Below are positions 1-12,579 of a DNA stretch of 64,000 nt, piece after piece (the stretch's first letter is position 1; each line of letters begins with the position of its first letter). The position numbers and the translations under genes were made by a program. Source of the stretch: Piper betle (lineage: Eukaryota; Streptophyta; Magnoliopsida; Piperales; Piperaceae); NCBI GenBank assembly GCA_033002965.1, contig JAURVB010003404.1, positions 1-64,000 on the forward strand, read 5' to 3'. The notes below the pieces were generated by a model. The model had not been told where the DNA came from. It ran no database searches and was given only the letters and a program-made list of their open reading frames with translations.

Positions 1-386
1 TGAGTTTAATGTTCTTGGGTCTTTTCAGTGCTACACAACATCTTTTACGTCTTTGTAATTGAAAATTTTAAAAGTGGTTGTTTTCTTTCTCTAACTTTTG
101 TCCTTGATCACCCCTGCCCCTACCTTTGAAGTTATTCTTTCTTTCTCTTTCTTTTTTTTCTAGCAGTTGTTTCTTTACAGCAAATTATCAAACTTGATTT
201 TTGCTAAATTTCCACCTGAATATGTAGTGATTGCTTGATTTTGTCCACTTATCACTTCTTCAATAATTTATGCTGAATGGCATTTTGTTCACAATAATTA
301 GATTACCTTTTGATTATGATTTTATACCTTCTTCTTATCTGACTACAATGTTTGTTACTGATCTACTGTTTTTAATTTACGTGCAG

Positions 387-3240
387 GTTGCAAAGCTGGA
401 GAATGATTTGAAGAATTTAACTCTTGAGAAGGACAAAGTAATGCAAGAACTGTCTCCGTTGAAGCAGCACTTGCTTGATAAGGTTAAAATTTGACATCAG
501 TAGTATTTTTTTTGGTTACTAAGCATATATTTCAACCTTTGTTGCCCCTTCCTGACGCCAAGCTTGAGATAATTAGTACTTGAAAAATACTAGTATAGCT
601 TTCTATTGCAATGGTGTTAAGAAGGAAATCCTTACAATTTTGCACAAATGGTTGCAACCTTATCTCTGTTATGCCCTTAACCTCTGCAGTTTTAGTTGAA
701 GATAATGACTTCTCTTCTGATGTTATTTAGGAACTTGAAGAGTCAGAAAAGATGGATGAAGACAGCAAGATGATTGAAGAACTTCAAGCAAAATGTGAAT
801 ATCAGAGGCACAAATGTTGCATATGGAGAAAGCTTTGAAGCAAGCCATATCGGGTCAAGAGGAGGCTAAGAAACATGATAGTGATGAACTTCAACAAGCA
901 AAGGAAACCATCATGGATCTGAAGAGGCAGCTTGCAACCTGTATGAGCACTGTTGATGCTAAAAATATTGAACTGCTGAATCTTCAGACAGCTCTCGGTC
1001 AGTATTACGTTGAAACAGAAGCCAAGGTGAGAAGTTTTTGCTTTGCACTTGTTTGATTTAGTTGATGAATTGTTCTGCACTTGTTTACAGTACCTTCAAT
1101 GTTTTGTTTCCTTTGTGCACTCGTACAGGAGCGTTTGGGAAGGGACTTGATTGTTGCAAGAGATGAATTGAATAAGTTTTCTGAGTTATTGAAGGTCAGT
1201 GAGGAAATAATCCATAATGTTTTCAGTGCAAGTATTTTAGTTGTGGTTATTGAAAAAAATTAACACTATAAGCCTCAAATACTTCTAAAAGTAGCATAGT
1301 TTCTAGGTTTATTTTTCTGGTCTTTGCTTTTGTTTTTTACAAGTTATTGTCAAATTTTTATGTGTGAATATTTTCATTAGGAGGCACATGATGAGCTAGA
1401 AATTGAAAGGAAAGAGAAGAGGAAATCAGATCCAAGCTTTTACAGTAGACAGAATGGTCACAGAGAGTAAACTGAGAATGCAAAAGATTGAGGATGAGAA
1501 CCAAAAAATGCGGCGTGCACTAGAGCAGAGTATGATCAGATTGAACCGGATGTCTGTTGACAGTGATTTCTTAGTTGACAGGTTGCTGTTTATTATTTGT
1601 TAGCATTTTTCTCTTGTTATAAAAGCTTGTCTTGGTGTCCCATTAATGGAAGGCATTGTGGCAGACGAATTGTTATCAAACTGTTTGTCACCTACTTTCA
1701 AAGAAACCAGAGTAAAAAGGTATATTTATTTTTTTCCTTTCAGTTGCAGTATTTGTTTGTTTTAATTAGAATAATTGATTGACCTGAAACCTCGGGTTCT
1801 TGATCTCATGGTTCTCTGAGGAAGATAAGCATAGAATTAGGGTGCTAATTGAGCGAGCGAGTCGAGCTCAACATGTGTTCGAACTCGGCTCGAATAGTTT
1901 GAAACTCATTCGAACTCGACTCGAGATCGAACGAGTTTTGGATATACATGCTCGAGTTCGACTCAAATATCTTTTATGTATTCGAGTTCGACTCGAGCTC
2001 AAATATACTTAAACTGTTTAATTTTTGTGAACTTGTTCGCCAGCCATCTCAACTATCTTGCTTCTTTGTTATTATATTTCATATATATATATATAATATA
2101 ATATAAAGACTATATTATTATATTATTTTATCGAGTCGAGTTCAGAGTCGAATTACGAGTCGAGTTCGAGGTTACAACCGAGTCGAGTCGAGTCAAACAC
2201 GGCCTTGCTCAAGCTCGGCTCGTAAAATTCGAGTTCGAGTCGAGTTCGAGTCGAGCATTTAAATATCGAGTTTCGACTCGAGTCAAGCCGAGCCGAACGC
2301 TAAATGCTCACGAGCTGACTCGCTCAATTAGCAACCCTACATAGAATAGGTTTTGCCGAGCACACTAGTAGTACAAGTGTTGTTCGGGTGGTTTTGGGGT
2401 TACCCGGACGTCTTGTTGGGGGCATTATTGGAGGGGGAGCTCACAAGAAAAGCCTGGGCATGCACCCATGGATAATGAGGTGTATTCATCTGCTCTCGCT
2501 GTTTTCTTAGTGAATCTTTTTCAACTATTACAAATAGTAAAATTAAAATACATGAAGAAAAATATTAAAAAAAAAGAAGAAGAAGAAGAAGGTTACACGT
2601 AGTCACTATTTAGAAGATATATAATAATAATTCATGCTTGTTAGGAAATAACTGTACATATCTATGTCTAGCAACTTGCTAGTAGATTTTGGGATCCAAT
2701 GGCCGTGGATAATACTTATTTGGAATGGAGTTTATTGCGTTCTATCAAAATTGGATCTTTGTTTCTTGTTTGTGTGAATTATCTTCTGTTTGCATCGATG
2801 CATAGCTAGGGCCAAATATGTGGGTGAACTAGTGAACTTGATCGCTTTACTGCTATTTGGCATAAGATGAACATTTGCTGATCCAACTTCATTTTTATCA
2901 GTCTTTTGCAGATTTATGGGTTGATTTTCTTCTTAAAGAAACCGAAAGGGAGAAGAGGGAATCTGCAGAGGCGGCAGCGGCAGGATCAGAGAATGCTAGT
3001 GCTAGTTCTAGTGCAAAGCCGTCACTGATTTCTGATCAGCAACAGCAAATAAGCACTTCCAGTTCCGTTTCTCCATTCATCACCACCAATTACGCTTACA
3101 GTAATGGACAGAACCCGGTTTCTACAAGAGGCCGACAACCATCCTGGCAATCAGATAACGAGTTTCTAAATGTTCCGCTTACCAGCTCAACATCATCCTC
3201 AACTTTAGATAACAGCTCCAGATTTTCAAGAGGTAGTGAC
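387..3240 (+). pseudogene. Golgin (GC3/GC4-like, GRIP-related ARF-binding) gene remnant, 5' end outside window
   Basis: Exons that can be read are 387-482, 731-1026, 1129-1194, 1381-1581, 1665-1719, about 1786-2479 (interrupted) and about 2901-3240. They encode a long coiled coil followed by the GRAB-type segment of plant golgin candidates 3/4: ELLNLQTALGQYY, then RRALEQSMIRLNRMS, RRIVIKLFVTYFQRN and SFADLWVDFLLKE. Known family members are Golgi tethers that bind ARF1 through this segment. Lesions seen: reading frame is lost near 812, near 1418 and near 1444, each fixed by one extra base; the residues expected between LDLM and FSEEDK near 1810 are missing and no acceptor is visible there; a 502-bp MITE sits inside the FSEEDK exon and brings a stop at 2010-2012. 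The C-terminal exon end is unclear: the frame runs on to a stop near 3290, or a donor lies at about 3234. Pseudogene is my best reading; part of the damage could be sequence error. Confidence 0.75.
1830..2347. mobile_element. hAT-type MITE (502 bp, 1838-2339) with 8-bp target duplication
   Basis: The element starts TAGGGTGCTAATTGAGCGAG and its right end, reverse-complemented, starts TAGGGTTGCTAATTGAGCG, so the terminal inverted repeats are about 20 bp. It is flanked by CATAGAAT at 1830-1837 and again at 2340-2347, an exact 8-bp target site duplication. TAGGG-type TIRs plus 8-bp duplications are the hAT signature. The interior is filled with CGAGTTCGAGTCGAG-like repeats and an AT-rich (TA)n core and has no transposase, so it is non-autonomous. 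It is inserted in a coding exon of the golgin remnant. Relatives lie near 15.53-15.94 and 18.72-19.02 kb. Confidence 0.9.
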
Positions 3241-3299
3241 GCCCTAATTGTGGTCGTCATGTGTAAGTATTATTTTTTTTCCAAGGATTGATGAAAGTC

Positions 3300-4061
3300 T
3301 GGCTTTTGCAAGGTATTCGTCCCTGTAAATTCTTTTGTTGTCCTTCCATTCGTTTATTAAATTTTAGTGATTTTGGCCGCTTTGTTGAGCACAGTGAGCC
3401 ACATTTTTATTTACTGAGCGCTGCTGAATTGAATGGTTACCACAAGTGATGATTTGTATCAAACATGCTACTTCGAACTAGAGAAAAAATTGTATACCCA
3501 GCTTTCTTGCTATTTGATCTTACTCGTTGCAAAATCTCCTTGCTCGTACTTGTTGCAAATACCGTAAGATATTCTTTTACTATGAACCCAACCTAGAAAA
3601 ACAAATATACAATTGGAAACCCAACCTTAAAAGGGAGGGAGCATTCTTTTTCAACGAACTGTATTACAAATTATCCTTACTCAAACTGACACTACATGTA
3701 TGGGAAGTATCAACGAAGAAAGCAGATTACATTATACCAGCCCGAAATCCGAAAAGCTTCCTAATAATTTTGTGGTATATATGAGCTTCACCCAATCAAT
3801 ATATGATATAACACAAAAGATTCTAGGAAGAATTCTTCCAAAACACATGGGTTTGATCCAAAAATGTTGCCAAAGAAAATGCAAGAACCCTAATCGACGA
3901 TAAAAATGGGTTTCAACAGAGCAGAGAGATGGGTGGTTCCCCCACAACCCACGTCGCACAGGAAAGGACAACACAAAATCCACTGTTATCGATTTTAGAT
4001 ATAGGAGACAACATACATTAGTCGCGTTGTTACACGTGTCCATATATATATATATATATAT
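3300..4061. other. Intergenic, ends in a (TA)n run
   Basis: No gene recognised. Open frames here are short and show no family motif. The stretch ends with a (TA)n microsatellite at 4042-4061, immediately next to the GC-rich element. Confidence 0.5.
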
Positions 4062-5198
4062 GAGAGCCGATTTCCTGTCGCTCGCGCCACATGCATCTTC
4101 GGGCCGTCCGATTACAAGGACGGCCTAGATGTATGGGTTTTTTTTTAAAAAAAATTAAAATTTGATCTGGACCGTCCAATTTCATGGACGGTATAGATCA
4201 TCAAGCCCGCCCACCCCTCTTGCCGCCGCGGCCGCCCGCCTCGCCGCGGTTGCCGCCCGCCCCACCCCGCCCTGACGACCGCTCGCCTAACCCCTCCGCT
4301 CGCCTCCTCCGCCCCACCCCGTCTCGCCACCACGGCCGCCCGCCCGCCCAGCCCCTCCACCCTGCCTCGCCGCGACTGCCGCCTGCCCCACCCGGCCCGA
4401 CGGCCGCACGCCTAGCCCCCTCCGCCCCGCCTCCTCCTGCCCCACCCCGTCTCGCCGCCACGACTGCCGGCCCAGCCCTCTGCCCGGCCTCGCTCGCGAC
4501 TGCCGCCCGCGCCACCCCGCCCGACGGCCGCCCGCTTAGCCCCTCCGCCCGGCCTCCTCAGCGCCACCCCGTCTCGCCGCCACGGCCGCCCACCCAGCCT
4601 CCGCCCTGCCTCGCCGGGACTGCCGCCCGCCCAGCCCCTCTGCCCCACCTCACGCGACTGACCGCCCCGCCCTCCTCCTCATCTGCCCTTGCCCACCCCC
4701 GCCGCGACAGCCGTCCTGCCCGCCCCTTCCTCCTCTGCCCTTGCCCGCCCCTGCCGCGACAGCCGTCCCGCCCGCCCCCGCTCGCAATAGCAGTCCGGCC
4801 CCCGCCGCGACAGCCGTCCCACCCCGCCCCCGCCTCCTCTGCCCTTGCCTTGCCCCCGCCGTGACAGCCGCCACGCCCCACCCCTCCCCCTCTGCCCCTG
4901 CCCCGCCCTCACCGCCACCCTCCTAGCCCCTCGGCCCCTCCAACCCCTCCCCTCCGACCGTCCCTCTCCGACGCCGCCTCCCTCCGCACCCCCTCTCCAA
5001 CGCCGCCCCCCTCCTCCGCCCACCCTCGCCCACCCCCCCACCCCCGGGGCCGGCCGGCTACGGCCAGCACCCAGCCGCCGGCGGCAAAGTGGGTGGGTTT
5101 GTTTTTTAATCAAATCTAGGCCGTCCAATTAACATGGATGGCCCAGATTGAGATGTGAGGCAAAAAAGTTTTCCTGCCTTTTGTGCAAGAAAACTTTT
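4062..5198. mobile_element. GC-rich non-autonomous element between (TA)n runs
   Basis: Both flanks are (TA)n (4042-4061 and about 5199-5211). The left part carries GGCCGTCCGATTACAAGG and then CCGTCCAATTTCATGGACGG; the right part repeats GGCCGTCCAATTAACATGG. The core (about 4200-5090) is an extreme C/G-rich, CCG-rich stretch in which every frame stays open; this is composition, not a gene. Near the right end AAAAGTTTTC and GAAAACTTTT can pair as a hairpin. The same head sequence recurs at 50.6-51.3 kb, so this is a family. Class is uncertain; the (TA)n sites suggest TA-targeted insertion. Confidence 0.6.
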
Positions 5199-5211
5199 CT
5201 ATATATATATA

Positions 5212-6155
5212 CAGGGGGGAGAAAAATTCTTTTATTTTATTTTCAAATTTAATCAAGGCAGTCGCGGATAGACACACAGAGACAAGCTATTTATATTTTT
5301 TATAAATATTGCTATTATTGGTCGAGGTTGAGGTATCGCCATGGGACGTGCACTTATCTCTCTCTCGATGGTTTCTCTAGTCAGGTAGCTTGAATCAATG
5401 TTTATCATTCATTTATTTATGTAAAATAAATATTTAGTTAATACAACTTAATTAACGATAATAGTAGTAATAAATGGGAAAAACGTGTATCAAGGTCTCC
5501 AGTTATAACTTATAACCATCACATCAAATTGACAGTGTTAACAAAAATTATTTCATAATCAAAGCAAAGAGAAGGTATCAAAAATAGATTCACCGCGCAA
5601 TCTAATCCCACGACTTACAAATTTGTAGTCAATCATAAGGTATATATCAAGGGCCTCTCACCCTCGTTAACCTCATAATAAAAAACCATGATCAACAACA
5701 ATGATAATAATAAGTAACGAGGTCCCCCAAGTCGTAAGAAAATTTAGCCTTCTCAAAGCAAAATTTAAATCAAGTTCAATATTTCTATGTAATTAATAGT
5801 ATTTATTTAATCGTTAAAAAATAGGGTAATGATAAATTACTGCACCGCGTTACCAACAATAACACCTAAAAACAATAAGTCGGAGCAAAATAAAAATAGT
5901 AGCAGGAAGCTTTTTCACCAGAAGAAGATAAGATGAAAGTCAATTACGCTTGTATTCCAGTAAAAAAAATACAAAAATTGCTGAAGCCCATTGGCGAATT
6001 TGAAATTTCAGGAGCCTAAAAAACCATATATAGAACATTGAATTGATCTACATCGAATTAAATATGCTTTTGTTGTGCTACCCAAAACCGTTGGGTAAGT
6101 CTTTCCTATAGCCTGCTGTTTTCTATACAAGTAAAAAGTAAAAACAGAACATAGC
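5212..6155. other. AT-rich intergenic / SEC61 3' flank
   Basis: AT-rich DNA with no reading frame of interest. The part nearest 6156 is expected to hold the 3' untranslated region of the SEC61 gene on the minus strand. No repeat is clear. Confidence 0.4.
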
Positions 6156-8290
6156 TCAAAGGCCAAAGAAGCCCAGTTCGCTTGCTCTCTCCTTCTCAAA
6201 TGTTTCGAAATACTGATATATTACGGTCACGGCAAGGAGTATCCCAGTTCCAGATCCAATCGCACCCGTGAAATCTGCTAGCACAGTCAATGCACCGACA
6301 CAAACGCCACCAAATGCTGCTGCCGTAGGAATATAGCGGTTCAACTCCTTCTGAAGGTTGGATTCTCGGTGTCCTGGTATTACCATTTGTTGTTCCTAAC
6401 AAGAAAAATATCAGTTCAGAAATAAAAATATTTGACCAGGCACAAGCCACTGTTCTACGCAAGGGAGGCAAAATAGGGGGGGAGGAACTGCAATGAAAAA
6501 GGTGGATTACAGGCTTACTTTTAGCTGCTTGGCCACATCTTTTGCTGAGGATCCGGACACTTGAATCCAAGTCTTAGAAAATAACGCACACGCTGAAAGC
6601 ATAAAAACAATGTAGAACAAAGCATGCAATGGGTGGGCAGCCATGTCCCCCAAGCTGAAATACCAAAATCAACTTGTGAGAACAATTAGGATGAAAGAGC
6701 AAGATCAACTTCTAAGAACAATTAGGAGGCTCCACAAACCTTGAAGGGGCTGTCACATAGTAGGCCAAGCCGCCTACAGGAATACTTCGACCACCGGAAT
6801 ATTCAGATTCTTCCCACTTGCCAAGAAGATTTACGAGGAAATTTCCACTGTACCTTCTGTAAAGTAACTGCATTCCATACAAAAACATCAGCACAACCGA
6901 GAAAAAAGATAAATTGCCCACACATTTATGCAAACAAAATAATTTTACCTGTGAGATGAAGTAAATATTAGAAACGAGTGCAGATTGGAGAATTATAGGC
7001 ATGTTGGATGTGTAGAACAACTTTATTGGGTATGAACCTTGCTGTCCACGAGCATTTTTAGACCTCACTGGCAGAACAACTCGGAAACCTTGGAAGTAAA
7101 TAACTATGAGAAACACCAAGATAGTAGCAAGAAGATTTGTCACGTTTGGAAGATTCTGCCGATAGAAAGCCTCGCGAAGTGCACGGACTTTGTCGGTTCG
7201 CGTTATCAATAAATGAAACAAAGCAATCAGAGCTCCTTCAAATTCAGTCCCTCTTCCACTGTTGATAGTGGTTGGGCTAAAGGCTTTCCAAAGTATGCTT
7301 TCACTGAAACATGAGTACTCCATTTTAACAAAATACTGATAAAAATCACGACTGATGACAATCTAAGACAAAGAAAAGTTAAGACGTTACCAGACATTAG
7401 TTGCAATGAACAAAGAAATGCCAGAACCTAGACCATATCCTTTCTGAAGAAGTTCATCTAAGCATATCACTATTATTCCAGCAAAACACAGCTGCAGAAT
7501 TATAAGAATGGCATTTCCTGCACCAAGCTGACTGACACTGCCATACATTCCAGACAGGACATATGCAACAGCTTCTACAACAGCTATAAGAATTCCAAGA
7601 AGCTTTTGAGCACCATTTCTGAACATGTTAAAACAATGTTAATCAAGCTGTGCTTATAAAAAAGATCAAACCACTGCATCAAGATTTCAAATTCCAAGTA
7701 AATTTGAAAATAAAAATATAACAATATAGTACGACATGACCATTCCCACTAGGATGACAGAAAATTGAAGTTTAACAGAACAAAAGACATGAGCACAACA
7801 GATGACTCGTATGCTTTGGTATCAAGTAATAAGTCTTCCGAGCAGACAATTCTTGCTAAGGAATATTAGCTGTGATATTCTCTATTCAAAAAAAAAAAAA
7901 AAGTGAACATTATAAAAATTGACTCTGTTTGTGTGAAACTACTTACAAAAGTGCCTTGTCTTCACGAACACTATTGTTCACTTCAATTATCTTAGATCCA
8001 ACTAGGACTTGCATGATAAGTCCGGACATCACAATTGAGGTGACACCCAACTCCATTACAGTTCCATGGTTCGATGCCATTATGAATTGAACCCAATACA
8101 AAGGATTTGCACCAGTTGTTGAGTGTATACCATACAAAGGGAGATGACTACATACCAAAAATATGAAAAGAGAGAGCATTGTATAGATCAGTTTCTCCCT
8201 GGAAGGAACCCTTCGATCAGGGCTCCGAACTTCAGGCAAGACTGAAAGAAATGGCCTCACAAGATGCAACGCATTAAATCCACCAACCAT
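6156..8290 (-). CDS. SEC61A: Protein transport protein SEC61 subunit alpha
   Basis: Coding exons on the minus strand: 8290-7947, 7618-7391, 7303-6949, 6867-6740, 6654-6519, 6395-6156. They join to 1431 nt, 476 residues, close to the 475 aa of Arabidopsis Sec61 alpha, with all splice phases fitting. The product is the ten-helix pore of the ER translocon that passes nascent secretory and membrane proteins. Diagnostic strings: [10 protein letters not shown] in the plug region, [31 protein letters not shown], the cytosolic loop [20 protein letters not shown], and a C-terminus [16 protein letters not shown] to ASELGFFGL. The ATG at 8290 matches the family start MGGGF as MVGGF; an acceptor-like CAG lies just upstream, so a 5' UTR intron is likely. 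The N-terminal third differs from the usual plant consensus ([32 protein letters not shown]), which suggests a diverged paralogue, but no lesion is visible. Confidence 0.97.
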
Positions 8291-8309
8291 TTTTTCTATG
8301 GTTCTCACA

Positions 8310-10270
8310 AAACCCCTGTTAAGTCACAAAATGAAAGAAACGATCAATGTACGAATCTATTAGTCAAATTGGAAAGTTTTTGTAATGGACACGACTCAAA
8401 CGAATAACTCGAACATAAATTTTTGCCGGGCATATAACCAAAACATAGAAGACAACAAATAAAAATAGAATTCATCTATCACAAAATTGACCCAAATTTT
8501 CAACTAAGAAAAACTTATTAAGCTCAACCCATGAATAGCCTTCCTTGTATAACCGGATATCCTACTAAGTAAGAAGCTCAGACATGAAAACTACATCTAG
8601 GTGGACACAACATAGCATATACCAGGGCAGAGGGCAGAAAAAAGTTACATACTCCCCTCTAATTAAGTTCATGAAATGAAGGACATGCATAAAAAAGACA
8701 TGCTTCAACATTTATGCATAACTTTGCTACCGTGAAATATTTCAATTCTCATAAGAAGTTTCTTGGCAGATTCTACACCTCAAAACCATTCAGTGCCATA
8801 ATGTTGAACAAGAGAGAAATTCACCATCTTTGACCCGAACCCAAGCATCCAAACCAGAACCCTATCCGAATGAAATCCGAGTTACTCGGACCGGATTGGG
8901 CAGGGCCGCAAACACCATCTCACTCAATATCCTTTACACAATCCTCTCGATAGAAGTTTATTTCAAGTATAAAAAACTATTTTGGATTATACCTCCTTAG
9001 AGACCAATCATGACAACAATAAGCCATAATCAGTCAACAGTGCAAAAGAACATAAAAACAAGTATAGTTTCATATCCTGGAAGGGCACATCAATGTCATG
9101 CAAGAGGAAAGGTGACCGTATTCTATCCGAACCCAAGAATTCCATCCCAAACCGGATCTCAATCAAATTCCAACTATTAATTATTGGCCGGAAAGGGCCA
9201 AGATTACTCTATCCGTAGACCCCAACTTGAAACATAATTGCCAACAACTACACCTAAAAACACGATGAAATCTGTTTTTTTAAAAAATCCATTTGGGATG
9301 GGAGGCTTCGGCTCATACATTGGAGAAGACAAGCTGTTTTTGGCTTGTAGCAATTAGTATGCATTGTGGAAAATTTTCCTTCTTCATGTGAGTAGCATTT
9401 GGGATTTCTTCTTTGTCAATAATGGTCTCTCTGCTCTGTTATGGAGTGTCTTGTACCAAATAACTTCCTAGCTCCTGTTTTACTACTGGTTGAGTGCTCT
9501 TGAGTGTTGATTAGTAGCAAATCAATTTCCATTCTAATTGCTAACCACAGCATACAGATCACGAGTGACTCTTTTCTTGTAACTGGTGATAACACCATGC
9601 AACACCATGCAAATGGACAGGTGATGCTCATCCATTGATGACAGGTTATATGGAAACTTTGTGTTTGGTAGCAGCCATTACACAGGGTGATATGAGTTAT
9701 GGGCGCCCCCAATAATTTCTGTAATTCTCTTTCATGATTGCCTTTGGGCCTTTGCCTACCATTCATGTCCCGAAAGTCGAGCAAAGCAATTCCACAAACC
9801 AATGTAAGACAATCAAATTACATGAATTGCTTTGAAAGATAAATCTAATACATGGGTAACTTCGGCGACGGAAGGGAATTGCGATCAAAAACATGGAAGG
9901 CGAATGTCGTAAACGACCGCAAGAACGAATCCAATGGCATATGCAGTCACCAAGATTGGGCAACGGCGAGGCCTTTCTACTCAACCAGGAATGAAGGGAA
10001 TAGAACTTGGAAACATGGTTGGCCATGACCAATACCATACTCTCATGTATTGTCTATACACAAAAGATTATGTGACATGAAGAAGAGAAGCTATTTGGGA
10101 AGATAAGTAGGATTTCACTGGGGCACAGGGCTTCTCGGCGTTGGAATAACCAACATGTGCACCCTGCAAAAGCTGCGCCTCTGGGTGCAGTAGTTTAAAA
10201 GCTTGGCCTACTCTTTTTGCTTCATTTTTTTACTCTAATCTCTATCTATCTCTATTTTTCTTCGATCAAA
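8310..10270. other. SEC61 5' flank and intergenic DNA
   Basis: Expected location of the SEC61 promoter and any 5' UTR exon. Minus-strand frames at 9416-9802 and 9763-10038 show no recognisable family. A hydrophobic stretch in another minus frame near 9.90-9.96 kb (AYAIGFVLAVVYDIRLP) may be a short exon or chance. I cannot assign a gene. Confidence 0.35.
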
Positions 10271-12040
10271 GTAATAACAAGATCAAATAATTATTTTTAA
10301 ACAAGATAATAAGACGCTCCAATCAATATACAATTTAAGAGAACATTAATCAAAATCATTCAATCATGACTATAATCGAACCAACAACATCATGAAATTC
10401 ATCTAATGAACAAAAATAATATTTGAAGCAATCTTTCTACCTAATTAAGATGAAGATGCGGGAGAGAAGAGGCTAACTTGGGCGAGAAGCCAATGCGAAG
10501 GTGGTGGCGAAACTAGCTTGCCGAAAGCTACGCAGATGTACTGGCAGCAAAAGTATACACGTCGTGTCGATGCGTAATTAATAATACCAATGACGATGGT
10601 TATCCATTAGATAATCCTTTATTCATTACTTAAATTAATATATACACGACGGTAGATGATGATTATCTATTATGAAAATTTTAAGAGTCTTATTTCTAGT
10701 CAAACTAGAATTATTTAAATATGTATTTACAATTATCATTTGAATCAGAATATTTTATTTATTAATATTTTTAATTAAAACTTTTACACGTCATCTTATC
10801 CACCATCTACTATCTATCACTTATTTTAATTAGTGTTTATCTTTAAATTCATCATTAATCTAAAATCTAAATCTAATATATTAAATTATTATAATCTACC
10901 TTATTATTTAAAGAGGATTTATTTAAATCTAATACATTAAATTATTATTTAAAGAGTTTATCAGCCAAGGAGGCATTCCTGCCCTTGCTTTAATCAGGGT
11001 TGTCCGATGCAATTTGGATGAGATAGATAGATTGTTTTCAATTATTAATTAAGAAAAGTTCTACAAAAAATTGGAACTAGAAGTTAGAAAAAGGGTTTTC
11101 ATCGAAAAAATTCCCTACAAGGATAGCATAGACTATTCTGTTGATTAAAAAAATTAAAATTTAATTAGCAATCGATCATACCAATAATAAGATGAAATTT
11201 TATTTTATTTTTATTTATAAAAATAATATGTTGCAATCACTATACAATGTAACAGAACATCAACTAGAATCATTTAATCATGACCATACTCGAATAACAA
11301 CATCATGGAGTTCATTTAACAAACAAAAATAATATTTGAAGTAATTTTTCTACCAAATTGATGAAGATAAAGATGTAAACTGGGAAAGAGAATGTTGATT
11401 TACGGTGAAGGAAACGACTACGAAGGCGGCAGCGGTGTTGAAAGCGACAACAAAAGTAACAGGGGCAAACGTAATAGAGGCCTGGAGTCTAGAATAAATA
11501 ATCTTTTATTATACTTAATTAATATATACTAGTGATGATGATTATCTATTATAAAAATTTAGAGTCCTATTCCTAGTCAGATCAGAATTATTTATATATT
11601 ATCTACAATCATCGTTAGAATCGCAATATTTTATCTATTGATATTTTAATTAAAAATTTTACTCCTCATCTTATCTACTATCTACTATCTATCACTTATT
11701 TTAAATATATTTATTAATATAGGAGAATCCGATATCGGCCGTTGTAAATCAAATAAAATTAAAATATCACTTATCTACTATCTATTATCTATTACTTACT
11801 TATGTTATATTTTTAAATTGCATTTATTAATATTAAAATGGGAATTTAACTAATTAAAATACAATAAAAATAAAAAAATCATATTATTGTAGTACATCTT
11901 CTCGTTTAATTAGGGTTTATCTTTAAATTCAGCATTAATCAAAATCTAAATCTAATACATTAAATTATTATAATATACCTTATTATTTAAAGAGGATTTA
12001 TTTAAATCTAATACATTAAATTATTATTTAAAGAGGACTG
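10270..12040. repeat. Diverged direct duplication of a 0.7-0.85 kb AT-rich segment
   Basis: The block 10.28-10.97 kb recurs at 11.19-12.04 kb in the same order. Shared landmarks: AATATACAATTTAAGAGAAC against ACTATACAATGTAACAGAAC, then ACAACATCATG, AAAAATAATATTTGAAG, GATGATGATTATCTATTAT, CTACTATCTATCACTTATTT and TCTAATACATTAAATTATT near both ends. The second copy carries an extra segment around 11.70-11.91 kb. No coding capacity or terminal repeat was found. Confidence 0.65.
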
Positions 12041-12579
12041 TAAAATGAAAAATTATATATGTAATATAATCTGTGCAAGGTGCGACATTTTGCCTAGTTT
12101 TTATAAACCCATAATAATTACCTACTTAGAATTTCATTGTAGTTATACATTGTTATAATTTTTCAGAATGTAATTATATATGGATTAGATATTCGAAAAA
12201 AGTTTGAAATTGCGTCTTGATTAAAATTTTTTTTGTCATTAATACTTGCTTAGGTACTAATTTCTAACAAGATATTTTTAAAATGATTTTTGATATATTG
12301 ATAAAATTATATATTTTAAATAATATGATTGATTAATCATATAATTATTTATTTATAGAAATTTAAAATTTATTATTTATTTATTTCTATAAAAATGTTA
12401 TTGTGATCTTCTATTTAATTGTTAAATATGTCAATATATGCTTATTATTAACAAATATATTAATGGATCTCAGAATGAAGTATTTGTATTATGTTTTATG
12501 TATTTCAAAGGAAACTGACAAATTTTTTTTATTGTGATGGCTCATCTTGTTGCCTTATATATATATATATATATATATA

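Noticed and set aside
4184..5132. Long Pro/Ala/Arg-rich open frames on both strands
   Set aside because: All frames are open at once because the DNA lacks A/T; no domain or start context. Composition artefact inside a transposon.
9416..10038. Two overlapping minus-strand frames upstream of SEC61
   Set aside because: Low-complexity translation, no splice support, no known domain.
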